64,000 bases of DNA, taken from contig NZ_CAJVAS010000026.1 in assembly GCF_910593845.1 (NCBI RefSeq), positions 1-64,000 of the forward strand, in the 5' to 3' direction. Shown here one piece after another: positions 1 to 7,929 of this stretch. The number at the start of each line of letters is the position of its first letter. Within the stretch, counting starts at the first letter, position 1. The translations under genes and the position numbers were made by a program. This stretch comes from Paenibacillus solanacearum (GTDB taxonomy: Bacteria > Bacillota > Bacilli > Paenibacillales > NBRC-103111). The notes under the pieces were generated by a model. It was given only the letters and a program-made list of their open reading frames with translations. It was not told the origin of the DNA and did not search any database.

Positions 1-170
1 CTGCATCTGTTTATTCCTTTTTTGTTGTTCGGTAGGACTTACAACAATACAGGATTAGCAGATGTTTTTCCATTTTCAACCTATGAATTTTCTGTCAAGC
101 GCTGATCTCGGCATTGAGCCATCCTCCTTACCGGGAAGATAGCCGTTTGCCGTTTCGTATGGAGCGTGTC

Positions 171-1325
171 TTAGAAAATACGGTTTTTCCAGCCGAGCAG
201 CTTCGCCAGCGCTTCGACGTAGTAGTAGTCGCCGTAGATCAGGGAGACGTCGACGTTTTGTCCGGCCGGCTTGTTGCCGGTCCCTTCGATCAAGATGCCT
301 TCGTGCGCCGGGTTATCCCACGTGCCGTAATGCTGCGTCAGTGCGAGCAGCATGCGCTCGGCGGCGCGGCGGTACATGGCGCCTTCGACGCCCGGCAGCG
401 CGTCCGCGATCTCAAGCAGGCCGGAAGCGGCGCAGGAAGCGGCCGACGTGTCGCGCGGCTCGCCGTCCAGCGGATCGGCAGCGCGGAAATCCCAGTGCGC
501 GACGTAGTCTTCCGGTAGGCACGACAGGAAATAATGCGCGACCCGCTGCGCGGCACGCAAGTAGCGCGTATCGCCGGTGTAGCGGTACGTGTTCGCCATC
601 CCGTGCAGCGCCCAGGCAGCGCCGCGGCTCCATGAGGAGTGCGGCCCGGCGCCTTGGCCGCCGAGCGATTCGATCAGCTCGCCGGTGCGCGGGTTGAAGC
701 TCAGAATATGGTTCACCGAGCCGTCCTCGCGGATGAACTTATCTACCACCGTATCGGCATGGGCACGGGCGATATGCTCGAACCGAGGGTCGTTAATTTC
801 TTGCGCGGCCCAGAACAAGATGGACAAGTTCATCGACGAGTCGACGATCGACCAGCCGATCTTCTCCTGGTTCCATGCGCGCAGGAACGATCCTGCGATG
901 TTGAAGCGGCCCGCCAGGAAGTTCGCTGCAGCCAGACCGCGACGCTTCGCGTCCTTATCGCCGGTCAGCTTGTACTTGATGACCGACGTCGGCAAAAATT
1001 GAAACCCAACGTCGTGGTGGAAGTTGTTGTCCTGGATCGTTTTGTTCTCGAACTTCTCGTCCCAGCCCCAGGCCGCTTCCTTATAGTGGTCCTTCCCCGT
1101 CATCTCGTGCATAATCCACAAAATGCCGGGCCAAAATCCGGCCGTCCACCAGTCCAGGCGCATGTCATCGTAAATGCCGTCCGCCTTGGCGACATGCGGC
1201 GATTTGTCCCCTAATTGTTCGATCATCCGGTCGACTTTGCCCTGCAGCGCTTCCCAGATCGCCGGGATCGCCTCCTGCAGGCTTGCCGCTTGGTCCCACG
1301 GGCTTGTATCCACTTTCGTTGTCAT
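171..1325 (-). CDS. Unsaturated glucuronyl hydrolase, GH88 family
   Basis: Cytoplasmic glycosidase (384 aa) expected to remove the 4,5-unsaturated uronic acid from oligosaccharides made by polysaccharide lyases. The (alpha/alpha)6-barrel signature is visible: HHDVGF around Asp105 and IVDSSMNLS around Asp162 match the two catalytic aspartates known for GH88, and SRGAAWALHG follows later. I start at the ATG at 1325 because GGAGG lies about 8 nt upstream; the reading frame continues 16 codons further upstream without a ribosome site. There is no signal peptide. It lies 111 nt downstream of the GH2 gene on the same strand with no terminator between, so the two probably form an operon. The substrate (pectin/RG-I, ulvan or glycosaminoglycan fragments) cannot be read from sequence. 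Confidence 0.92.
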   Translation of the reverse strand: MTTKVDTSPWDQAASLQEAIPAIWEALQGKVDRMIEQLGDKSPHVAKADGIYDDMRLDWWTAGFWPGILWIMHEMTGKDHYKEAAWGWDEKFENKTIQDNNFHHDVGFQFLPTSVIKYKLTGDKDAKRRGLAAANFLAGRFNIAGSFLRAWNQEKIGWSIVDSSMNLSILFWAAQEINDPRFEHIARAHADTVVDKFIREDGSVNHILSFNPRTGELIESLGGQGAGPHSSWSRGAAWALHGMANTYRYTGDTRYLRAAQRVAHYFLSCLPEDYVAHWDFRAADPLDGEPRDTSAASCAASGLLEIADALPGVEGAMYRRAAERMLLALTQHYGTWDNPAHEGILIEGTGNKPAGQNVDVSLIYGDYYYVEALAKLLGWKNRIF

Positions 1326-1436
1326 CGTATACGCCTCCTTCGTTTCGTTTCCTGCCTTTTCCCTCTTGTCCAAACGTAAAGCCCTTTTTATATGAACGTC
1401 AATCTGGTTGCTGTATGGAACTCGTACCCGCCGTAC

Positions 1437-3932
1437 TTACAGGGTTAGCGTATAGAACGCTGTCGGCATGCTTTCTCCCGCCGCGCTGACGACCGACACC
1501 GGCAAATAACCGGATAGGCCGGCGCTTCCGTTCAGCGAAGCGGCGGGGCCGCCTGCGGAGACAAAATCCGTCACAGAGATGCCGGCGGGCAGCCCGCCGT
1601 ACGGATCGACGTAAATCCCTGCACGTCCGGAAGCCAGCTGCACGAGGCGGGAGCCGCGAATCGTGCCGAGGTTGTCGATCAGGCGGCCGTCACCGGCAAG
1701 TCCGAAGCGGACGAAGCCTGCCGCATCCGGGCACAACACGCCATGCGCATCATAAGCGCAGGCTTCCACGTAAATCCGGCCGTCTTCCTGCTTCTCCGCC
1801 GTCAGCTTGAGGCTAACCGGCGCTCCCCATGCTTCCGTCTGGTACTCGAACGTCAGTTCATCCTCAACCGTAACGCCGGCCTTGCGAGCAACGACCTTCA
1901 CATGGTTCGTTCCCGGCATGAGCTTCGTCTCCCAGCGCAGCCCGGCGGCCGGGAAGTTTTGCGAGTCGCGCTGCTTTACGCCAAGGCTGACGCCGTTCAG
2001 GAACAGCTCCGCCTCGGGGCAGTTCGAGTACACTTTGATCGTTTTGAGCTCGTCCGCCGCGCCCCAGCGCACCGGCATCGTATGGCCGTAAATGCGCGCC
2101 ATCGGCGCTTGACCCCAGTACGATTGGAACACGTAATACGCATCTTTTTTCGTAAAATCCCGCTCGATAATGCCCTTCATGTTCAAGTACGGAATCGGCG
2201 AATCGGGACGCACCGGCGTGGAGAAATCTTTGAACGCCCACTGCGCCGCGCCGGTCAGCCAGTCCATTTGCTCCTGGCTTTTCAAATACCAGTCGATCAT
2301 CTCGCAGAAGTACGTCTCCGACCAGTCACCGTCGCGGGATACGCGCGGCTCGCCGCCGGTCAGCAAGTAGTCGCCATCCCGCTCGTCCGTCGCGCCTACG
2401 CCGCGCGGAATGAATTCGAAGCCGGTGAACGTCTTCTCGACATGGCGGGTCGCCAGATTGTCCGCGCCCCATTCCATATGGAAGAACGATCCGACATTCT
2501 CGAACGCGCTGCGGGAGCTGGATTCGTAATCGGTATAAATGCCGCGATACCAGCCCGCCCAGATGGACGGCGAGTACACATCGATAATGTCTTTGCAAAA
2601 TTCGCAGCGGCGAATCGCGGTCAACCGGCTCGGATCGAGAAGGTGAGACAAGTCGTGCAGCTCTTTCATGAACGCGCGAATGTCCTGCTGGTCAAAGTAG
2701 TCGAAGTCGCACTCCCAGTCGTTCTCGTTGCCGAGTCCCCACAGGATGACCGACGGGTGGTTGTAATGCTGCCCGATCATCGCCGTCAGCATATCGCGGC
2801 ACTGCTGTCGGTACGATTCGCCGCCAAGGCCGCCGCGGCACCACGGAATTTCCTCCCACACGAGAATGCCGAGCTCGTCGCACAGCTCAAGCACGATGCG
2901 GGACTGCTGGTAGTGGCCCAGACGAATGAAGTTGGCCCCCATGTCCTTGATCAGCTGCATTTCATGGCGGATCATCTCTTCGGTCATCGCAGGGCCGACG
3001 CCGGCATGATCTTCGTGGCGGTGCGTGCCGCGAAGCAGCAGCCGCTCCCCGTTCAGCTTGAACGGGCCGTGCTGCACGAATTCGAAGTAACGCACGCCGA
3101 ACCGCTCGGACAGCGACGTCTCGCCATGTGCGCTGCTCAGCGCAACCTCGCATGTATACAAATACGGCGCGGCGGTCGTCCACAGCTGCGGGTTCGCCAG
3201 CTCGTACACGGCCAGCTCCTTCTCGCCTTCCCATGGCGCGGAGGTGACGGCCGATTCCGCGATCACGGCGCCCTTCGCATCCTTGATCCGGATCGTCAAC
3301 GTCAAGCTGTCGCTCGCGGACGCAGGATTGTACAGCTTCGCCTTCACCGTTACGCCGCATGCCGGCGTGCCCGCTTCCAGCTTGGCCGTATCGGTCGCCA
3401 CATGCACCTGCGCAAGCGATACCGCCGGCACGTACACGAGGTTCAAGTAACGGTAGATGCCCCCGTTCAAGTTAAAGTCGCTCGCGTCGGACGGAATCGT
3501 CTCCAGCTCACGGCTGTTGTCGCAGGCGACCGCTACCGGCACCAAGCCTTTATACCGCTCGATTCGGGCCGCTTCCGCCGCAGCTTCGGTCATGTCGACG
3601 GTAAATTCGTCATAGCCCCCAAGATGGGAACCGATTTTATTCGTGTAAACGTATACATCGGTTCGCTGTCCTGCGCCTTCGAAATGCAGCAGTATCCGTC
3701 CGTTCGGGTACGGATTGTCGACCGCGAGCTTCGTACGGTACCAGCCTTGCCCCTGGTAATATTTGCTGTCCGGGTCCATGACGTCGAGTCCGTTGTAGCA
3801 GTGCGGCAGCTCCACCGCGTGCCACGGCACATTGTAATGGTTTTTCAGCTTGTCCGCGCGCCATACTTCCCACGGACCGCCGAGACTGCCCGTATAATGC
3901 TCCCATTGATCGTTCAACCGCCGCTTCAACAT
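1437..3932 (-). CDS. Glycoside hydrolase family 2 (beta-galactosidase/beta-glucuronidase-like)
   Basis: Intracellular retaining exo-glycosidase of 831 aa. The N-terminal jelly-roll sugar-binding domain (about residues 10-190), the immunoglobulin-like domain (190-290) and the TIM barrel (290-600) are followed by extra beta domains. The barrel carries LWGLGNEND with the expected acid/base Glu403, and FFHMEWGADN with the expected nucleophile Glu487. The ATG at 3932 has AAAGGAGC 10 nt upstream. It is the promoter-proximal gene of the GH2-GH88 operon and is divergent from an AraC regulator, the usual place for its controller. Pairing with GH88 suggests it acts on the same uronide oligosaccharide. 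Sugar specificity is not determined. Confidence 0.93.
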   Translation of the reverse strand: MLKRRLNDQWEHYTGSLGGPWEVWRADKLKNHYNVPWHAVELPHCYNGLDVMDPDSKYYQGQGWYRTKLAVDNPYPNGRILLHFEGAGQRTDVYVYTNKIGSHLGGYDEFTVDMTEAAAEAARIERYKGLVPVAVACDNSRELETIPSDASDFNLNGGIYRYLNLVYVPAVSLAQVHVATDTAKLEAGTPACGVTVKAKLYNPASASDSLTLTIRIKDAKGAVIAESAVTSAPWEGEKELAVYELANPQLWTTAAPYLYTCEVALSSAHGETSLSERFGVRYFEFVQHGPFKLNGERLLLRGTHRHEDHAGVGPAMTEEMIRHEMQLIKDMGANFIRLGHYQQSRIVLELCDELGILVWEEIPWCRGGLGGESYRQQCRDMLTAMIGQHYNHPSVILWGLGNENDWECDFDYFDQQDIRAFMKELHDLSHLLDPSRLTAIRRCEFCKDIIDVYSPSIWAGWYRGIYTDYESSSRSAFENVGSFFHMEWGADNLATRHVEKTFTGFEFIPRGVGATDERDGDYLLTGGEPRVSRDGDWSETYFCEMIDWYLKSQEQMDWLTGAAQWAFKDFSTPVRPDSPIPYLNMKGIIERDFTKKDAYYVFQSYWGQAPMARIYGHTMPVRWGAADELKTIKVYSNCPEAELFLNGVSLGVKQRDSQNFPAAGLRWETKLMPGTNHVKVVARKAGVTVEDELTFEYQTEAWGAPVSLKLTAEKQEDGRIYVEACAYDAHGVLCPDAAGFVRFGLAGDGRLIDNLGTIRGSRLVQLASGRAGIYVDPYGGLPAGISVTDFVSAGGPAASLNGSAGLSGYLPVSVVSAAGESMPTAFYTLTL

Positions 3933-3988
3933 CGGGATATTCGCTCCTTTATGCTTAACCTTGTCGGAAAATGAAAATCGGTATCCAT

Positions 3989-4017
3989 TTCATATCTGAA
4001 CCGCAGGCGGCAGGCAA
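3989..4017 (-). promoter_or_regulatory. Possible sigma-A promoter for the GH2-GH88 operon
   Basis: On the minus strand TTGCCT (4017-4012) and TATGAA (3994-3989) are separated by 17 nt, about 57 nt before the GH2 start. A 12-bp palindrome, CTTATGCATAAG at 4044-4055, lies just upstream and could be an operator. Both are sequence matches only. Confidence 0.4.
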
Positions 4018-4141
4018 CCTATTCGCTGATCGCCCGTCTTCGCCTTATGCATAAGCATAGCAAAAAAAACGCCCGCATAGTTTGGCGCTCTTATGATAAA
4101 ATGTTGTTATATTACGGTCAGCCCGAAAGGAATGAACTCAC

Positions 4142-5020
4142 GTGAAGCTGATGAACTACTTGAACTTGAACCAGCATCCGGTGCAGCTTTCGTATTACAA
4201 AGACCGTACGCATGAATTTGTCGAGATTTACCACGCCCATCAGGGGATGGAGCTGCTCTATGTGCATGAAGGCCATGGAACCGCCATTGTAGAACAACAA
4301 ATTTTCGAGATGTCCCCGGGCACATTAATGTACTTCAAGCCGTTTCAGCTGCATCGCATCCGCATCAACGCCGATGCCGAGAAGCCGTACATTCGCTCGC
4401 TGTTCGTATTCGAGCCGACCGTCCTGGACGAAGCATTCGCCCCGTTTCCCGCGCTGCGGGCTTTTTGGGGCACGCTCTGGAAAGATCCGCTCGCCCCGCA
4501 GCTGTTCCGCAGCCCTGAGCCGGAGAAGACGGAGGCGCTGCTCCGTGCTTATTTGCCACTGCTTGCGCAGCCGTCGGCCGAGCTGCTGCTGGAGGAGCAG
4601 CTGCTGTTTCTGACCGCGTTCGTTCACCACTGGAAGACGATCGCCGACCTGTCGATGCAGAGCAGCCCCGCTCCGCTCAAGACTTCTTCCACTGCCGAGA
4701 AAGTCATGGGTTGGATCGAGGCGCATTATATGGAGCCGTTCTCGCTGGAGCGGCTCGCGCACGAGGTGCACCTGTCGCCGAACCACGTGTCCGCGGTATT
4801 CCGCCAATCGGTCGGCAGCAGCATCACCGAATATTTGACCGCCCGGCGCATCCGTCAGGCGTGCTGGCTGCTGCGGACAGGCGATATGTCCGTGCAGGAC
4901 ATCGGCCAAGCCGTCGGGCTCGGCAACTTCTCTTACTTTTGCCAGCTGTTCAAAAAGCATGTCGGCATGACGCCGAACCAGTTCAAGAGGCAGCCGAATG
5001 CGGCGCCAGAGCGGGCATGA
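4142..5020 (+). CDS. AraC family transcriptional regulator
   Basis: 292-aa one-component regulator with an N-terminal cupin-like sensing half (GMELLYVHEGHG...PGTLMYFKPFQLHRI) and two C-terminal helix-turn-helix motifs (about residues 190-285: FSLERLAHEVHLSPNHVSAVF and VQDIGQAVGLGNFSYFCQLFKK). The GTG start at 4142 is chosen because AAAGGA lies 10-11 nt upstream; the next ATG (4151) would be too far from it. It is divergent from the GH2-GH88 operon, so it is the likely activator of that operon in response to a glycan breakdown product. That role is inferred from position. Confidence 0.92.
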   Translation: MKLMNYLNLNQHPVQLSYYKDRTHEFVEIYHAHQGMELLYVHEGHGTAIVEQQIFEMSPGTLMYFKPFQLHRIRINADAEKPYIRSLFVFEPTVLDEAFAPFPALRAFWGTLWKDPLAPQLFRSPEPEKTEALLRAYLPLLAQPSAELLLEEQLLFLTAFVHHWKTIADLSMQSSPAPLKTSSTAEKVMGWIEAHYMEPFSLERLAHEVHLSPNHVSAVFRQSVGSSITEYLTARRIRQACWLLRTGDMSVQDIGQAVGLGNFSYFCQLFKKHVGMTPNQFKRQPNAAPERA

Positions 5021-5157
5021 AGACGGAGCTGCCCTATTTACCGGACAACCGCGGAACGGGCCGCCTCTGCCCTGAACACCCGCAGCTCCCTTCTCCTATG
5101 TCCGCTCCCCCTTTTTCCCGGCTGCGCTGAACCGCAGGCGGCCTGCCTGTGCTCCTT

Positions 5158-6033
5158 TTACCGTAAGACATCTCCATCGCTTGCTTCCTGTGCATGGCGT
5201 CTCTCCGTATACTTGCGGTATTCGGTCGGAGACAGGCCGCTCTGTTTCTTGAACAGCCGGGAGAAATAATACAGCTCCAGACCGATCCGATCCGCCACGT
5301 CCGTCACCGACAGGCCGGTCGACATGAGCAGCTCCTTCGCTTTGTCCATCCGTTTGCGGTTAATGTAGGCGATCGGCGACAGGCCGAGCATCGTTTTGAA
5401 ATATTGCATGAAATAGTTCGGGTGAAAATGCACGAGCCGGGCCAGCTCCTCGACCGTCATCTGCTCCTGCAAGTGCTCCTCGATATATTCCAGCACCGTA
5501 TTGATTTTGCCGGTCTCCGCCGTCGGCGCCAGCCGGAGCCCCCGATCCGGACCGAGCGAAGCTTCCATGTAATCCGAGACGAGCTCGAGCAGCAGCGATT
5601 TGATCCGCAGCGGCGAGGTGAGCGACGACGGGTTCTGGTACAGCGCAATGAGCGTCTGGAACTTCTTCTCCAGCGCGGGCTCGTCCTGCACGTCGATGCA
5701 GCAGGGCAGATCGAGCATTTGAAACAGATTGACTTCCCCGACCGTTGCCGTAAAATGGCACCAATATTTCCCGAATCCGTTGTCGTTCAGCCGTCCGAAC
5801 GCCAGCCGCACGCCGGCGGGCAGCAGCAGCAGTTGTCCCGGCTTCGGATGGTACAGCTTGTTGCGCACCCGGATCCACCCTTCGCCTTCGCGGATATAAT
5901 AGAGCCGGTTCACATCCGTCAGGTTGAAGTCGAATTTCCAGCCCGCGTTCACTTTCGTATAGTGCGCCGTTTCCAGCGTAATCTGCGTATTCTCCAAATA
6001 GCTGCGCATAATCTGCAGCTGCTGCGCATCCAT
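5158..6033 (-). CDS. AraC family transcriptional regulator
   Basis: 291-aa regulator with a cupin-type N-terminal half (RLYYIREGEGWIRVRNK, PGQLLLLPAG) and a C-terminal double helix-turn-helix (MTVEELARLVHFHPNYFMQYFK; VTDVADRIGLELYYFSRLFKK). AGGAAGGGGG stands 8 nt before the ATG. It is convergent with the AraC gene ending at 5020. No target operon is adjacent in the same orientation, so its regulon is unknown; the GH2-GH88 operon is a reasonable candidate. Confidence 0.9.
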   Translation of the reverse strand: MDAQQLQIMRSYLENTQITLETAHYTKVNAGWKFDFNLTDVNRLYYIREGEGWIRVRNKLYHPKPGQLLLLPAGVRLAFGRLNDNGFGKYWCHFTATVGEVNLFQMLDLPCCIDVQDEPALEKKFQTLIALYQNPSSLTSPLRIKSLLLELVSDYMEASLGPDRGLRLAPTAETGKINTVLEYIEEHLQEQMTVEELARLVHFHPNYFMQYFKTMLGLSPIAYINRKRMDKAKELLMSTGLSVTDVADRIGLELYYFSRLFKKQSGLSPTEYRKYTERRHAQEASDGDVLR

Positions 6034-6271
6034 GCGGCAAGCCCCCTTCCTATCCCTGTGACACGCTCACTTGACCCAAAGTGCCATATGATGATGCAAA
6101 TATTTGCTATTATCATACATCCTCAGCGGCAGCCTTGCCTACTGCAATAGGTTCGAGCGGGGCAAAAGGCTGCCATTGAGCATGGCGGCGCTTCCCCAAG
6201 TTTGCGGGGACGGGGGCTCGGCCGGCCGCCGCACGGCACCGCAACGCAGCCTAGCATTCACGCATCTTGCA
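6034..6271. other. Intergenic region with dyads, no gene seen
   Basis: This gap lies between the AraC start and the next promoter. It holds a perfect 12-bp palindrome GCAAATATTTGC at 6096-6107 and a 9-bp inverted repeat GGCAGCCTT/AAGGCTGCC about 30 nt apart near 6128-6174. The palindrome could be an AraC or other operator. No coding sequence with a ribosome site was seen. Confidence 0.4.
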
Positions 6272-6300
6272 TTGACACCTCGTGCCATGTTTTGTATAGT
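6272..6300 (+). promoter_or_regulatory. Consensus sigma-A promoter
   Basis: TTGACA at 6272-6277 and TATAGT at 6295-6300 are separated by 17 nt. Transcription would begin near 6307, upstream of the hairpin at 6334 and of the gene at 6425. Confidence 0.75.
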
Positions 6301-6333
6301 GAACATATATTTCCAATTGACCGCTTACGACGG

Positions 6334-6380
6334 AAGCACCCGTAAGAGAAGGCCGCATGCCTTTCTTACGGGTGCTTTTT
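6334..6380 (+). terminator. Intrinsic terminator inside the leader of the 6425 gene
   Basis: A perfect 14-bp stem (left arm 6334-6347, right arm 6364-6377) is followed by a run of five T. It lies between the consensus promoter and the start codon at 6425, so it would end transcripts after about 75 nt unless transcription reads through. Confidence 0.75.
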
Positions 6381-6424
6381 GTCGTGAGCCGCCCACTTTG
6401 TACCGGTCCGAAGGAGGAAATGCA

Positions 6425-7234
6425 ATGAAACGTTACAAATGGATTACCGCTTCGCTCGTCGCCTGGATGCTGGCTTCGCCCATGGCGGGAACCGCGACGG
6501 CCGCACAGATCGCACTCACCGCTTCCGTCAAGACATCGCTCGACAAGATGGTTAGGTCAGGTCACACGCAAGCCGATCAAGTCCGCATGCGGTATGACGA
6601 ATTGCTCACACTGCTCGGTCAGGAAAAGGAATCGGACGCCAGCATCAAGTCGCTCCACGCGGAGAACCAGGCGGCGTTAACGGCGCTGAACAAACAGATC
6701 AAACAAATCGACAGCGACAAGATCGCACCGCTCGCCGATGTGCTGGCTCAAGCGAAGGAAAGGTACAAGCCGCTGTTCACCCATTACACCTCGTTGAACA
6801 AACAAATCTCGGAGGCGGGAAAGCTGAAAAACAAGGAGCTCTCCAGCATGCTTCGGCTGCAGGCCGGCATGTTGAAAATCCCTGTTCAGTTTGCCCGGCT
6901 GGACATCCAAATCAAGGAGGCAGCCTTGAAGGAAGCCAAGGACGCGGCGGCGAAAAAAACGAAACAGATTCGCGGATCCTTATCCGCCATCGATCAAGCC
7001 AACGCACGGATCAAAGCTTCGAAGAACGCGGTAAAATCCGCCGAAGCCGAGGCCTCCCAAGCGTTGAGCGCGCTCAAGCAAGCGTCGAAAGACGGTGACG
7101 TGAGCCGGGCTTCGGACATGCTCGCCTCCCTTGTCTCGCATTCCCGCCAAATCACCCGGGAGAAGCAGAACGTCTATACCGAGGAAACCGGCATCAGCCG
7201 CATTGTTTCTGACGCAAAGAAGCAATTGCCGTAG
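6425..7234 (+). CDS. Exported coiled-coil protein of unknown function
   Basis: 269-aa protein with a signal peptide (MKRYKWITASL... ending near ATAAQ, residue 28) followed by a long, almost wholly helical, Lys/Ala/Glu-rich region with heptad spacing over about residues 30-265 (for example AALTALNKQIKQIDSDKI and SEAGKLKNKELSSMLRL). The ATG at 6425 is supported by GAAGGAGG 8 nt upstream; the open frame continues upstream into the terminator hairpin and is not coding there. No enzymatic motif is visible. It resembles small secreted helical proteins annotated as hypothetical in paenibacilli. It follows an unusual promoter-terminator leader. Confidence 0.75.
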   Translation: MKRYKWITASLVAWMLASPMAGTATAAQIALTASVKTSLDKMVRSGHTQADQVRMRYDELLTLLGQEKESDASIKSLHAENQAALTALNKQIKQIDSDKIAPLADVLAQAKERYKPLFTHYTSLNKQISEAGKLKNKELSSMLRLQAGMLKIPVQFARLDIQIKEAALKEAKDAAAKKTKQIRGSLSAIDQANARIKASKNAVKSAEAEASQALSALKQASKDGDVSRASDMLASLVSHSRQITREKQNVYTEETGISRIVSDAKKQLP

Positions 7235-7381
7235 ACTTTATTAAGATTACCTCTTTAACACGCATCGCTGTTTCATATCCTCACGAAATCGGAATAACCG
7301 AATTTATAACTTCCCAATGTATCAACAAGCTTAGTAATACATGGTATGATGGGAACAAATTCTTTTTTCGAGGTGATGGAT

Positions 7382-7828
7382 TTGTTAGACAAAATCAGCG
7401 GCTTTACATCTACCCTGGAATTATACGTCGACTACCTGGTGATTAGGCCGGACAACATACAAAAGCTAGTATCCCATACTCGAATGATCCCTCTAGATGA
7501 TGTCATATCCGTCAACATAGTGAAGCCGTTCTTAAAAGTTCCTTACTTACAGGTTATTACGCCTGACCTGCATGTAACTAAAAATGATGGTTTGAAGGCT
7601 GCCGATGCCAATGTTGTACTAATACAGCCCTTTAACATGAAAAAAGCAAAAAAAATTCGCGAATATATCATGAGCTATAAAATCGGTAGCATTCAGCGCA
7701 GTAAAGGGATTTCCGTCAGCCTAGTCGGTTCAATAGATGACTTAGAAAAACTGGCTCGGCTCAAAGATTCCGGCATGATTACGCAAGAAGAGTTTAACGC
7801 CAAGAAAAAACAAATCCTGGGCTTGTGA
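7382..7828 (+). CDS. SHOCT-domain protein with PH-like N-terminal domain
   Basis: 148-aa cytoplasmic protein. The last 30 residues (DDLEKLARLKDSGMITQEEFNAKKKQIL) are a clear SHOCT domain, a short C-terminal helical hairpin usually found on oligomeric or membrane-associated bacterial proteins. The first about 100 residues look like a small beta-rich PH-like domain (LYVDYLVIRP...IPLDDVISVNI). I prefer the TTG at 7382 because GAGGTGAT, an almost full anti-16S match, lies just upstream; an in-frame ATG occurs at 7376 within that site and another at 7346. The gene and its flanks are visibly richer in A+T than the neighbours, which may indicate separate origin. Function unknown. Confidence 0.7.
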   Translation: MLDKISGFTSTLELYVDYLVIRPDNIQKLVSHTRMIPLDDVISVNIVKPFLKVPYLQVITPDLHVTKNDGLKAADANVVLIQPFNMKKAKKIREYIMSYKIGSIQRSKGISVSLVGSIDDLEKLARLKDSGMITQEEFNAKKKQILGL

Positions 7829-7869
7829 ACCAAGCGCATAGCAAGTGAACAGTCTATTTCATCCAGGAA

Positions 7870-7900
7870 AAAAACCACAAGCGATGCTTGTGGTTTTTTT
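7870..7900. terminator. Bidirectional terminator
   Basis: AACCACAAGC (7873-7882) and GCTTGTGGTT (7886-7895) form a 10-bp stem with a 3-nt loop, with A-tract before and T-tract after. It serves the SHOCT gene on + and the anti-sigma gene (ending at 7930) on -. Confidence 0.9.
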
Positions 7901-7929
7901 CTTTGGTATCGGAGGCGTATCCACATCGA

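Noticed and set aside
1743..3974. A 743-codon open frame on the + strand opposite the GH2 gene
   Set aside because: It lacks a ribosome site and recognisable domains and is Arg-rich low-quality sequence, while the GH2 protein on the other strand is complete with catalytic residues. GC-rich DNA leaves long antisense frames open.
6104..6424. Upstream extension of the coiled-coil protein frame
   Set aside because: It would run through the consensus promoter and the terminator stem; signal peptide and ribosome site support the ATG at 6425.
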